Source of the DNA: Simmondsia chinensis
Lineage: Eukaryota; Streptophyta; Magnoliopsida; Caryophyllales; Simmondsiaceae
DNA: 64,000 nucleotides
Direction of reading: 5' to 3'
Assembly (NCBI GenBank): GCA_018398585.1
Contig: JAGTTD010000018.1
Coordinates: forward strand, 1,805,501 to 1,869,500
The stretch's first letter is position 1; each line of letters opens with the position of its first letter. Under the pieces are notes generated by a model, which was given only the letters and a program-made list of their open reading frames with translations, made no database searches and had not been told where the DNA came from. The translations under genes were made by a program, and so were the position numbers. Below are positions 34,501-45,307 of the stretch, one piece after another.

Positions 34501-37500
34501 GATCCCATTAGAACTTCGAAGTTAAGCATGCTTGGGCGAGAGTAGTACCAGGATGGGTGACCTTCTGGGAAGTCCTCGTGTTGCCAACCCTATAAGGTTG
34601 GGAGTCCTCGGAAATAGGTTGTAACCCTGCCGGGATAAGGCTGCATACATCCACCCCCCTCAGACCCTGTTTAGGAGGGAGCCCTTGTGGCACTGGGTCT
34701 GTTATTGTTGTTGTTGAAAGCACTTGGGTTGATAAAATTTTAGAGGAAGTACAATCACTCTGAATTCGATATTCTTGTTCTTACTAAGTGTTAGATTTCT
34801 GTTCTTATTAATTGGACTGGAAATGGGTATGCAATTTTGAATTGTTGGTCTAATTTAGATTTGTCCTTTGGAAGGAAAAAAAGGTGCGATGGATTCAGCG
34901 AGCGAATCTTGTCACAAAGGTGCATGCGACCTCAATGCATCCAAGGACTCCAAACGCTACTCTGATGATATCATGCCTCATATTCTTAACCTGTCAGTCT
35001 CTCTTTCTCTCCATATGTGTTTTTTGCAACTATAATATCGGTTTATCATGGGACGAAACATACCATATAAGTTGTACCATGCTTGCGTTGTTGAACAATA
35101 TGGGAATCTAACACACTCCTTCACACACCGCATGGACCACGCTACTGCAGACCGCCGATTTTGATGCCCTATCAAAAGATTTTGGACCTTTGTAGGGTTA
35201 TTTGTTTTGTTCTGTTGTACCAATTTTTTCTTGTTTGTTGGTTGGCATTCTTCTTTTGGACCCACCTGTTTGAATGGTTGAATACCCTAGCCATTTTATA
35301 GATGTATTGTATAGCATTTAGCTCACTGTAATTCCAAGGGGTTGACTCATGTGGTAAGTACTAAGTATTGTAGGAGAAAAGGAAAAAAGGCCGAGGAAAA
35401 CGGAAGGAAAAAGAAAAGACAATGGAAAAGAAAATAAGAAAAAGGAGGGCGGAATGTTTATGGTCCTTTGCCGAATAAGTTTGAAATTTAAATTTGGATT
35501 AGAGTCGGTGCATAAAAAGGCGTAAGGCGCACTGAGGCAATAGGGAATTCCAGTGCCTCAGCGCAAGGTGTAAGGCAAAGGCACGACCATTAGTGAAGTT
35601 AGGCTCATATTTTTGTAGTTAACATTTATATTTTATATTTATAATATATATTATGAGAGTAAGATGAGATCAAGGGAATATGAAATATGGAATCTCTACT
35701 TTAATAATATATAGTGTAATTAAAAAAAAATCTAAAAAGATATATTGATGTTCTATATCAACAACATAAGCTTTTTAACAAAAATAACAAGGTGGCATAA
35801 AATCCACGAAAAATACGTGGTACCAATACCATCCTCTTCTACTTCCATCATCTCAAAATAAAGATAACCAAAGGCAATCATGCATAACTACTAACATGTT
35901 ATAGTAATACCAAGTATTAAAAGACAGAGGATACAATATATATATATTCACCATTTTCCCCGTTTTCTTGTTTCTTATAGGGTTAGTAGTATCTAGAAGT
36001 AACGATCCATGTTTTGCAAACACAATAAGCTAAATAAAACAACCACATGGAAATTTTTTTTTTTTCCAAAAATTTATGGGAAATAAGGTCTTAAACGCAT
36101 AACCAAAGAGGGCACCAACACGCCGTCACCGGATCCCATTAGAACTCCAAAGTTAAGCGTGCTTGGGCGAGAGTAGTACCAGGATGGGTGACCTCCTGGG
36201 AAGTCCTCACCCTCAGGTTGGGGGCACTGGGAAACAGCCTCTCTTCAAGTTGACACCCTGAAGGGGAAAGGCTGCGTACATCCCCCCCCCCCCCCCCCCC
36301 CCCCCCCAAAGACCCTACGTAGGCGGGAGCCCTTGAGGCACTGGGTATGTTCCTTTTAAGGTCTTAAACGCATAAGCCAAGGCCCAGCTGAGTCTGAGAT
36401 GTGTTCCCGACACTAGTGGGGGGTTGCATATAAGCTGGCCTGAATGCCCCTTTATCATTGAAAATTTAGCTCACCATGTAGTTGAACATGATACAATTTG
36501 CGACATTATCTATTAAGTTCGAGTTCAATGTTATGCTATGACATTTTCAATCTGTGTCTGTTATAATTTTACAAGGTTTTGATAAGATGTCTTTGTGATT
36601 GGCTTAGGTATGGATCTCGTGCCACAGCTCACGACTTTGAGATCTATGCTCCTGATGCGACTTTTGAGGACCCACTTATGCGTGCTCATGGGTATGTCCT
36701 GATGTGCCTATGTTCTTCCTAGGGGTAACAATGAGCTGAACTGAGCCTAAGCTTGTTAGGCTGCTAGCCTGGCTTGTCAACATTTTGTTTGGCTAGAAGC
36801 TTGTGAGCCTTGAGACTTTGATCGTAAGCTTAGCTTGGACAGGTTGACCTCAACCTAGATAGCTTGCTCTAGGCTGACCTTGTCATGTTTTAATTCATTT
36901 AGGCTCGATCTGGCACTGTTTGAGCTTCATTAGGGTCGAATTTGGCTAATTTAGACTAAGAATATAGCTTGAAATTGACTCGTCTAGTCTTATTGTTGGA
37001 AGCCACTAAGCTCAAGTTATATTGGGCTCAGGCTCGGATTGGGCTCGAAACAAACCGAATCTTTCAAGTTACAAGTTGACTAAGCTTATTTTCATCCTTG
37101 ATTCTTCGTTCCTATTATGTATTTCATTTCTTCAAAGCACCTTATATGTCTTTTTTTTACCAATGCTGACAGAGTGAAACAGATCAAGTCAGCTTTCTAT
37201 TCAATTTCTAAGGTAGTAAGCATTCTTGCAGCAAATATCCATTTCTTTAATAAAAATATTTTGCTTGGATTGTACTTCATTGTATCCTTTTGTGACCTTG
37301 CTAAAACTAAAATTAGACATACGGTCCATGAATAGTTTTTCATATTGAGAAGCTCATTTTATTCAAGAAACTAACAGATTTATTGAGTTATTTCCTTTGT
37401 TGGTCGGTAATGTAGTAAGCCTGGTCAAATTGGTCCCTTATCTTATTTTTATTTAAAATATGTTTATTATATGACAAAACTTTGGGGCACTGGGATTGTT

Positions 37501-39621
37501 GTTGTTGTTGTTGTATATGACAAAACTAGATGAGAGACCAATTTGGGCACAAAACAAAAACAAAACGTGAAAGATTATATCAAACAAGAAAAAAGATAGG
37601 GGCTAATTTGAACGAACTTACAAACATAGCGATTAACTTTGTAAATAACTCTAGATTCATTTATTTTCAATTACTTGTTTACTTTTATATTAATTAAAAA
37701 TTTATTATTTGGTTTGTTTATTTATTATGGATGTGATATTGCATGATTGAGTTCTTAGATCTGCCCTTACTGCTAAATCTCCCACTTTGTTATATTTAGG
37801 TCTTCCGTGAATCGAGCATTGTGGAGTACACTATCAAAGAAAACCAACTTTCTCAAGGAAAGCATGAGGTTTGTTATCCCTTCATCTCTCTCTTTCTTTG
37901 TTTGTAAATCCCTTGATTCGACCACGCCTTGTACTTTCTTTACGCAAACCGGATAGTAGTGGCGGACAAGGATTATGTGAACCGGAGTCAGACTCAGCTA
38001 CTGTTTTAGATTTTTCTACAGTATTGGTCTAATTCAAATACCTAAGTTTCATATACCGATGTGCAAGTATTCTTATCTATTATAGGTACTATGACGGAAC
38101 GGAGTACAAAATAGAGATGATCCACGGGTTTACCTTAGTTGGCCAGTGACCCAAGCCGTGGGTCAGGTGTGTTGGACCATGTTGAATTTGGTCAGGCTCG
38201 TCCATATAACAGGTTGAACCAGGTTGGGTTTAGGAAGGAAAGTTCAGGCCTATGACTTCGTAGTGTCTACCACGGGTTGAAGCGTCCGGCGTCTGGTTGA
38301 ACCCAGTCGAAACAAAATCTCTTTTGACCCATGATCTAGCCCACTAGAGTAAACGCGTTGACACAGGTTGACCCATCATGGTGAGCCAGGTTGTGGATCA
38401 ACTCGGCACGTTGGCCATCCTAGTTGAAAGCAAGAAATATCATTTCATTCTTTAAAATTTACACATGCATGTTTTGCGAACAGATACTTATAGATAACAA
38501 GCAACATTACAAGTTCATGGGAAGAGCCATCGATATGATCTCACTTATTGTGCTCGAACTCGAAGGAGGAAAAGTCATTCGTCATGAAGACCGGTACGTC
38601 CTTGTCTAAATTTCCTTCTTGTTGAATCTCGTGATATTACTAGGAAGACGTTTTAAATACCATGATTACGTTACTGGGCGTGACAATAAACCTGGCTATT
38701 TTCAACTTAGCTTGAAGGATCGACCGTAATCCAACAAAAACGAACTAGGATTAAGGTTGATGGTTCGAAGACCTGAACCTAACATAACCTAAATTCTAAT
38801 GGCTTGTTCATTATTGTTTTCTGTTTACAGTTTTTAATTTTTAAGAAATTAAAAATCAGGTTTTGAAAATAATTTTTTCTTATTTTCAATTTTTTGTTTT
38901 TGGTTTTCTCCCCATTCAAGGAAAAGCCTAAAAACACAAAGAACCCAAAAACTGAAAAAATCATTAACCTAACCTAGTTTGTAGTGGGATGATTTTTGAG
39001 TACATTTTTCGTATTTTTGAGTACATTTTTTGTGATTTTGAGTACAAAATCTGCATCTATAGAATTTTTTTTTCTGCATCATAGAACTTCTCGGGTGGGG
39101 ATACTTGTTACTTTCGATTCTCTCTTCTTTTTTTTTTTTTTTTTTTTTTTTGGGGGGGGGGGGGGTTGATGAGTAGCAAATTAGTGATAATTGTCTGAGT
39201 TTTTTTTTACTAGAAATATCAAGCTTCTTTAATATAAAAGAGGTTTTTTTTTTTTTTTTACGAGAAATATCACTTCTTTCAGATTTTAAGCATGTTTGTT
39301 TTAAAAAGAAAAGTGTTTTTAAATAGAAGCAAAAATAAGAACTTTTAAGATCAAAATACTCTATTGATGGTACCTTTTACAAGAATGCTGTTGCAAAAAT
39401 CAGTTTTTCACAGCTTGACCAAACACACCTGTAGTTTATATAATGATTTGATTTGGTCTGATTTGATGATTGAAATGGACAGGTGGGACAAGAAACCAAT
39501 AAAGAACAGGGAGACAGTAGATATGCCATTGGTGGGTCGGATCCTGGAACTGACCCGTAGAGGTTCTATGTTCGCCACTCATCTTCTTATGCGTTTTGGC
39601 CAAGACCCCCCCTCCTCTTAA
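31530..39621 (+). CDS. NTF2/SnoaL-like small protein
   Basis: The core model is 34889-34992, 36608-36691, 37173-37212, 37800-37868, 38484-38593 and 39483-39621, all with GT-AG borders and matching phases: 181 aa from MDSASESCHKGACDLNASKD. A first exon at 31530-31577 (MNEPSTSAII...) splices in frame to 34859 and would add 26 residues, one of them within a LLLLV run. Otherwise 31530-34888 is 5' UTR. The blocks YGSRATAHDFEIYAPDATFE, DPLMRAHG, KQIKSAFYSISK and GKVIRHEDRWDKKP match the cone-shaped NTF2/SnoaL fold of plant proteins annotated as NTF2 family. Their biochemical role is unknown. The C-terminus RRGSMFATHLLMRFGQDPPSS ends 5 residues after QD. Confidence 0.85.
31700..32935 (+). repeat. 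79-bp minisatellite in the first intron of the NTF2-like gene
   Basis: About 15 units with a period of 79-80 bp. Each contains GTCGTTGATGATCTGATTTT, TGTTCTTACCTGTGCGAGAT, TGAAATTCTCCGTTTGTAAG and TAGAATCATTAGGAGTTTAT or close variants. Unit starts at about 31880 and 31959 show the period exactly. Two alternating subtypes differ in the middle (ACCTGTGCG versus GCAAGCGCG). Degenerate units resume at about 34045-34330, after an insertion. Confidence 0.9.
33415..33617 (+). mobile_element. tRNA-derived SINE with poly(A) tail
   Basis: A-box-like GCGTCAATGGTAGG (33426-33439) and B-box GAGTTCGATTCCCC (33484-33497) are spaced as in a tRNA, followed by an unrelated body and a run of about 15 A. A second member of the family is at 58291-58468. 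Short TTAAAC repeats flank it. Confidence 0.8.
33850..33995 (+). mobile_element. Body-only SINE fragment (5S-headed family)
   Basis: Starts AAGGTTGGGAGTTGCTCGGA, continues GGGTAAGGCTGTATACATCT and ends CACTGG-type plus TTGTTATTGTTGTTG. There is no 5S head. Confidence 0.7.
34471..34716 (+). mobile_element. 5S rRNA-headed SINE, full-length copy 1
   Basis: The first 115 bp or so follow plant 5S rRNA in order: CACTAATGCACCGGATCCCA, the A-box/IE region AGTTAAGCATGCTTGGGCGA, and GGATGGGTGACCTTCTGGGA to CCTCGTGTTGC. A body follows (ACCCTATAAGGTTGGGAG..., GGGATAAGGCTGCATACATC, GGAGCCC, GCACTGGGTCTG), ending in TTATTGTTGTTGTTG. Flanking direct repeats of 17 bp, AAAACATTTGGGTTGAT and AAAGCACTTGGGTTGAT (34454-34470 / 34717-34733), match at 15 positions and show insertion by target-primed reverse transcription. 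It is not a functional 5S gene copy: no rDNA spacer or array surrounds it. Confidence 0.9.
36103..36357 (+). mobile_element. 5S-headed SINE, copy 2 (subtype II)
   Basis: The 5S part runs from GCCGTCACCGGATCCCATTA to GGGAAGTCCTC, then jumps to ACCCTCAGGTTGGGGGCACT and the common body. Perfect 18-bp flanking repeats AAGGTCTTAAACGCATAA lie at 36085-36102 and 36358-36375. A run of 26 C (36282-36307) interrupts the body after GCTGCGTACAT. Confidence 0.9.
36720..37100. mobile_element. hAT-type word-repeat element in the NTF2-like gene
   Basis: It starts TAGGGGTAACAATGAGC and ends TTTTCATCCTTG. The flanks GTTCTTCC / ATTCTTCG match at 6 of 8. The interior has GAGCCTAAGCTTG-like words. Confidence 0.6.
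37482..37517 (+). mobile_element. Tail remnant of the 5S-headed SINE family
   Basis: GGGGCACTGGGATTGTTGTT followed by further TTG units: only the 3' end of the SINE remains. Confidence 0.55.
38095..38435. repeat. Word-repeat element in the NTF2-like gene intron
   Basis: Reiterated GGGTTGACCCA / GGTCAGG words between AGAGATGATCC and GGCCATCCTA ends. Probably another hAT-type word element; TSD support is weak. Confidence 0.4.
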
Positions 39622-39654
39622 TTTTCCTTCTCTTTATTATATTATTATTATCGC

Positions 39655-40047
39655 ATAAATTTATTACAGGTTTAGTCGTTTATCACTTAGATATCATGCT
39701 GTTTGAAGTATACCAGGTGCCTTAAAGTTTAAAATTGTGGTGTTTAGGTATTTTGAGGTTTGAATATTGTATTGACCAAATCTTTGTTATGGGAATTTGA
39801 TCAGTTTTTGTTAGAAAATGTTGCCATGGAACGTATGCGGAATTTAATGATTCTTTTATGGGAAATGATGGCATGACATGGGATTTTAGCATCCGTAAGT
39901 ATCTTTCATAGAAATCTAGTGAATTTTTCATCATGATCCAGCAAATTTACTCCCAATACACTAACATGACTTTTTTTTTTTTTTTTTTAATAATTAGCGA
40001 CAGTCGCAATACAAACAATGCAACACGTATAAACGTGACTCAGGTCA
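39655..40047. mobile_element. F4 piece followed by a minus-strand poly(A) retroelement end
   Basis: 39655-39965 has GGTTTGAATATTGTATTGAC-style F4 words. 39970-40047 is a T-run and then AATAATTAGCGACAGTCGCA, the reverse complement of a 3' end also seen at 43431-43640 (-), 48594-48780 (-) and 50885-51128 (+). Confidence 0.5.
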
Positions 40048-40089
40048 ATATGGCTTAACCTTATATATATATATATAGATATATATAAA

Positions 40090-40480
40090 ACAATGGGGTG
40101 AGTACAGTTAAAAGTGAGGCGGTAGCGAGTACGGGCTTGGTATACGTGCTCTGTCCCACCTCACACACGTCATACCCACTCCAATTTATATTTTATTTAT
40201 TTAAAAATAAGCAGATTTTATATATTTGATTTAGTTACTCAATTTTATGTTAAATATTAGAGCAAATTATAATTTGATTCTAAAACATAATATTAAATTA
40301 TTAATATGAGCGGGTATGAATAGTTGTTTAGTGCCCACATCAAGGCAGGTATGGAGCAGGTAATGGATAATCGTGGGTAATTGGACGGATATGGATTTGG
40401 ATTTGGGTGGCAGGTACGAGTATGGAGGAGGTACCCCTGGTACCCGCCCCACTTTGCCCTACCCCTTGGCCGTCCCTATA
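40090..40480. repeat. Word-repeat region with GGGTACC/GGTACGG motifs
   Basis: GTAGCGAGTACGGGCTTGGT at one end and GGTACCCCTGGTACCCGCCC at the other enclose AT-rich sequence. Inverted tendency; class unassigned. Confidence 0.35.
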
Positions 40481-40632
40481 TGTGTGTGTGTGTATTTTCT
40501 AATTATGTACGATAATAGCATTTTAAAATGAAAAGTTATATGTTTGGAGCTTAACAGGTAACTCAATTAGTATTAAATAGAGTAGTTCGCTAAGCTTATA
40601 TGTTAATCTCTTCCTCTTATAATTTTAATATA

Positions 40633-40882
40633 ATAACAACAGATCCAGTGCCTCAGGGACTCCTGTATAAGCGAGGTCTGGGAGGGGTAGATGTACTCAG
40701 CCGTATCCCTTCAGGGTGTAATCCTGCTGAGAGGTTGTTTCCTAGGACCCCCACCCTTATTGGGTTGCCAACACGAGAGCTTCCTAGGAGGTCATCCATT
40801 CTTGTACTACTCTCGCCCAAGCACGCTTAACTTCGGAGTTCTAATGGGATTTGGTGCCATAGTACTTGGTAAATGAATCCTA
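40633..40882 (-). mobile_element. 5S-headed SINE, copy 6 (minus strand, full length)
   Basis: Read on the minus strand it begins AGGATTCATTTACCAAGTAC, passes CTAATGGGATT-complement, AAGTTAAGCGTGCTTGGGCG and GAGAGTAGTACAAGAATGGA, and continues into the body with GTTGGCAACCC-complement. It ends at TAATAACAACAG-complement (TTG-like tail). It aligns over its whole length with copy 1. Confidence 0.9.
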
Positions 40883-41823
40883 TTTACTACTCAGTATAAG
40901 ATTTTCTTATTTAAATTATATGTTTGGAGCTTAACAGGTAACTCGCAGGTCACTTGTTTACTAATTGAATTGAGTAAGAGTTGGGAGTTTCTAAATCATA
41001 TAATAACTAGACCGAGCTATAGTTAATTCGTGTTCTAAATTTCTAGTGTAATACGAATACTTGATACGAGATAATTTTCAGTTTTAACTACGTAACATGA
41101 AAAAAAATATATATTTCGTTTACAAAAAGCTTTCTTACAAGTACTAACATGTTTGAATTTACATCACGATTGAAGTATGTGTACATAAGTAACTCTAAAT
41201 CAATTTATGTCCAACACCTAACTATTTAATGTACATTAATTAGGAAAAAAAATATTACTTTATAAAACAAGTAAACTAAAAAAGAAAAAAACACAGAACT
41301 AGTATGTAACTGATCATTCACCTGTTAAATCTCCCGTCATGTCTCAACCGAGATCGTCACAATTGAGCCTTTCACTAGGTGTTAGACCTGACCCATGTTG
41401 TTGGCTCATATAAGGTTCACATATAAGCCCAAGTGTGATTCTATTTTAAAACTAATTAGCATCAGGTAGATCAGTTCGATAATCTCTGCTCCCATACCTT
41501 CAATATGGCTTTTTTTTTTTTTACTAGATTCACATATGGAGTCTTTAACACTTTGCTTAGCTCGAATTTGGCCTAGCTCGAGTTCAGCTCATCATGAATG
41601 CAATTTCAGTCTCACTTAAAAGTGTTCCAGCTCGCCTTTTTGGCTTACCCGAGCTAGGTTTATTAGTCCTCTGTCTTTGATTTGGACTTTCACTCATGTC
41701 CAGTGCGATTGAGCATATCTTAATCTGAATTCAAAGTGATGAATATTTTCAGTGTTCAAATGCCCTTGAATCGAGCCAACTAATTTGATCCAAGATTAGA
41801 CTTTGATCTTAGATTTAGTCTAG

Positions 41824-42462
41824 TCAAATCCGGTCTACAATCTCGGCTAGCAAGTTAGTAAAGGCGGCGATAATGTAGCAGTGATTTCGCTTGTCGTTGA
41901 CTGTCATGTACCACGTCAGCATCTCCTCGAGTTCCTCCCAGTCTTTCTCCCCATGACTCTCCACCACCTCCTCCATCGATCTCCTAAAGTCCCTGTATGT
42001 TAATAAACAATGTACATTTTATTAAATCCGTTATTCAAAAGATGATAATGAACAGTATCTTTGGATTTAGTAATTTAACATAAAATTAAATTGTTCTTTA
42101 CAATTCATTCGAGCTGTATGGGTTGGTGTAATAGGAAGACTATCCACCGTAAAGTGAAATGTTTTGAGTATGAAACTTATTTCCTCAATTTTTCATTGTA
42201 ATCCTTATCAATCTTTAAAAAAAAAAAGGTCATTTAATATAAGGATATCCTTTCAGCTATTTTATACATTTAATTTTTTTTTATTTTTAAAATGGAACGG
42301 AGATTACAGATTTCCCTAATATGGGCAACAAACTTGGGAGACTCGGTATCTAATATTTTAATATATACATTATCAAGTTCAAATTTTTTTGTCACTTACG
42401 GACCATTACTTAGAATTTAGTGAATTTTTATCAAAAAAATTCTATAGTGTAACGTCGTTCTA

Positions 42463-42496
<34 letters not shown>

Positions 42497-43089
42497 CATA
42501 AAATATAATTCTAATAAATATATAACTAAGTTTCACTTGAATTTGATAAATTTTCAATAAAAATGTTATCTCAAATATATTTACCCATCATCTTTATATT
42601 GAAAATTTATTGAATTCTAATAAATTAAATTTTAAAATATCTCATTGTATATATCGAAATGTTAATGTATGCTTACCTATATGGGTCAAGGCTGTCCATC
42701 TCCACCACCAAGTCATGTTCCTGAAACGACTTCGTTTCATCCTTTATTTTACCCTCTGCTTCCACCACAGACCTCGTCTCATCGCAGTCGAAAAACAACC
42801 GATCAGACAAGTGGGCCCCGCGGATGACCGCCTCCACATCATCGCCAGCCACTGCCACGTCATCGCCAACGAATAGGTCGATGTCGGTGGAGAAGCTGGT
42901 GGCCGGGGACGAGTCCGACCACCATGACTCACCCGCGCCCGAATCGGAGTCCGGCTCAAAGAAAACCGAATTGAGTGTCTTGAAAAACGGGTCGTTTTGG
43001 GGGTTATGGCATCGAAACGACATCGTTTTGGGGTTCTGTATGCAGGTTTTGTTGAAGAGAGATGGAAGATTCACCTTCTTTATCCCCAT
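41824..43089 (-). CDS. OVATE family protein (OFP13/15/18-like transcriptional repressor)
   Basis: Exon 1 is 43089-42677 (start MGIKKVNLPSLFNK) and exon 2 is 41992-41824. Together they give 193 aa. The Arg codon is split by a 684-bp GT-AG intron (donor GTAAGC). The N-terminus has KLPSLF- and KTMSFR-like motifs and NDPFFKTLNSVFFEP, typical of the short OFP subgroup. Acidic Ser-rich middle. The C-terminal OVATE domain runs from VVEMDSLDPYRDFRRSMEEV through DWEELEEMLTWYM and NHCYIIAAFTNLLAEI. OFPs bind TALE homeodomain proteins and repress growth genes. The intron lies inside the OVATE domain, unlike the intronless state of most OFPs, and contains a (TA)n run (about 42469-42492) and F4-like sequence. 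Confidence 0.9.
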
Positions 43090-43239
43090 TGTAAGTCCCT
43101 CTTTGATTTTTTTTATTTTTATTTTTATTTTTTTGAAAAGTTTAGAGTTGAGAGGAGAGAGGGGAGGGAGATTTATAGAGAGAGAGAGGGGGAAGGTGGT
43201 AGGAAAATGCTAATTTTTTAAATTTAATAATTTTATATA

Positions 43240-43363
43240 CAACGACAACAACAGTCCCCAGTGCCTCTAGGACTCCCGCACACAAAGGGTCTAGGAGGGT
43301 TAGGATGTACGCAGTCTTACCCCCTTCAGGGCGAGGCCCTGATGAGAGGCTGTTTCCGATTTA
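43240..43363 (-). mobile_element. Body-only SINE fragment (5S-headed family)
   Basis: Plus-strand view: CAACGACAACAACAGTCCCC, AGTGCCTCTAGGACTCCCGC, GGATGTACGCAGTCTTACCC, AGAGGCTGTTTCCGA. It stops where the 5S junction would begin. Confidence 0.8.
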
Positions 43364-43430
43364 TATATTACTTGATTTATGTGAAGTATTTTTGTATTTA
43401 ATTGCTCGAGTTGGTTTAAATTAGAATTTT

Positions 43431-43640
43431 TTTTGTTTTTTTTTTTTGGATAATTAGCAACATAGTCGCGAAATCAAACAAGTCACTCGACCAAGCGAGA
43501 CCCAAATCTACCCGTGAAAGAAAGGGGACGAAAAGAGATAATAGAAAAAGACAGAAACAAGAAGCAAATCCAAAGTAAGCAAAACACGCGCCTCAAAACA
43601 CGATTGACGCGCAACAACGACAGACTCGACATCGACTACA
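43431..43640 (-). mobile_element. 3' end of a poly(A) non-LTR retroelement
   Basis: A T-run is followed by AATTAGCAACATAGTCGCGA and CAAAACACGATTGACGCGCA on the plus strand. This matches, in reverse, the element at 50885-51128, which ends in poly(A). SINE or LINE not decided. Confidence 0.5.
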
Positions 43641-43774
43641 GGAAGTTGTAGCATCGGAGTGCTAAAACTGATGAAAACATGGGACTCAGCGAAGTTAGAT
43701 TAAAGCCATTATCATCATTCATATCGACATCATCTCATGTCTCATCACAAGCACCCATTGATCAATGTTGGTTT

Positions 43775-44340
43775 AAAGTAGATTAATTGCGTTATCTGTA
43801 TCTAATATGATTATATTCCCAAAAAATGTATTAATTTAATTTTAATTTGACTGTTGGACTAAATTGACATAATGTAAATTGTACAAGTGTTAAATTGATA
43901 AAATTAAAAGTATACAAATTAAACTAATAAATTAGATAAAATGTATTGACTTTTAGTGCAAATAACCTGTTTTAGGGACTTTTTTTGAGTGATGTTATTA
44001 TCAAGGAAAAAATGTTAACGTTGTTGATGTATTTTCAAAATCAAATGTTTTGGATTTCTTTAGGCTCGGACACGGTGTGTGTTGACACACAGATTCCAGT
44101 AATGCTTCACTAGTATATGTTGACAGACTACTTATAGAAAGCGACAACGAAGAAAAGAGGGTTACGTGTTGACACACAACTTCAGCACACTGATATAGCC
44201 TCAGCTCATTACACATCTTTTTGTGTTGACACATAGGAGCTATTTGACCATTTTTTGGCTCGGCTTTTTGTGTCTCTTTTGAAAGGGTATCTGTCCCTTT
44301 AAAGGAACACTTAATCCTCTATATAATGCCCCCTCCATAC
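43775..44340. repeat. F2 half-element and a reverse copy of the GTGTCGACAC repeat
   Basis: 43775-43968 carries TTAAATTGATAAAATTAAAA words of family F2. 44050-44340 has GTGTTGACACACA three times and TATATAATGCCCCCTCCATA, the reverse of the motif at about 8140-8290 in the mini-gene intron. Confidence 0.5.
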
Positions 44341-44580
44341 ATGTTTTAATGACTAAAAAATATATATATCGTTCTCATGTCTTAAATCTCACAAATCTGC
44401 ATATATATATATATATATATACTTTCACGTTGTTTTAAGGTTTCATTATATCCGGTTTGAACACTAATTCCCTAACAAATGTTAGCTATTCGTAAAATTT
44501 TAGGACTATGACTTACTGTAAATCACATTATTATTTGAATAATAATACTTTCGCCATGTTAATAATAACACCCTTTCACA

Positions 44581-44708
44581 ATAACAACAACAACAGGCCC
44601 AGTGCCTTAAGGGTTCCCGTATAAATAGGGTATGGGAGAAGTAGGATATACGCAACCTTACCCCTTAAGAGTGATATTCTAACGAAAGGCTGTTTCCGAG
44701 GACACCCT
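44581..44708 (-). mobile_element. Body-only SINE fragment (5S-headed family)
   Basis: Plus-strand view: AACAACAACAGGCCCAGTGC, AGGATATACGCAACCTTACC, AGGCTGTTTCCGAGGACACC. Confidence 0.75.
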
Positions 44709-44986
44709 TTATTTTCATTTAAATGATAAAACATACATTAACTTATGTATGATCCTTAAATAGATAATTAAATGCTCAAACCCCAAAAAATATTAAAAAA
44801 TAATAAAATAAAATAATTGGTGTGCGTTGAATTTGAGGGGGAGATTCCAAAACGAAAATTTATGTGAGTGTAAAAAAAAAAATTGTTTATTTATTTTATA
44901 TGTTTGATAGTATAATATAAATTTGTCAAAGTATAGAAAAATGATATTAAATTAATTATTTTGTAAAACTTGATAATTTTTTCTAA

Positions 44987-45307
44987 GGTTATTGAAAAGT
45001 CCATGTATTGTTTGCATTGTGTTAATTTAGTCATTCTATAATTTATATTGTGTTAATTTAGTTATTTGGTCAAATTCAAGTTAAGTTATTGACGTAATTT
45101 TTAACTACTCAATTATGTTCGATGCTAATAATTCATTACAGATCCTACTTGTTGACTCAATTTAACCCAACCCATGGCTGAGCTATTTAAATTTTCATTA
45201 GTAGCTTAACATAAATTTTACTTCATAGACTAAATTGACATAATATCACTTATATATGAACTAAATTGACACAATGGGTAAGTACAAGGATCTTCAGTAT
45301 AAATAAC
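44987..45307. mobile_element. F2 long-TIR element
   Basis: Begins GGTTATTGAAAAGTCCATGT and ends AGTATAAATAAC, with inverted TTAGTC / GACTAA words between. Confidence 0.55.

Noticed and set aside
34485..34600. A functional 5S rRNA gene
   Set aside because: The 5S part is mutated, is fused to a SINE body, lacks the T-run terminator and rDNA spacer, and is bracketed by a 17-bp target duplication.
40076..40096. Start of a gene suggested by a TATA-rich run before ATGGGGTGAG
   Set aside because: No open frame or splice pattern follows; the TATATA run is a microsatellite.
42824..43213. Plus-strand frame opposite the OVATE gene
   Set aside because: The minus-strand frame has OFP motifs. This one has none and ends in GA-rich sequence.
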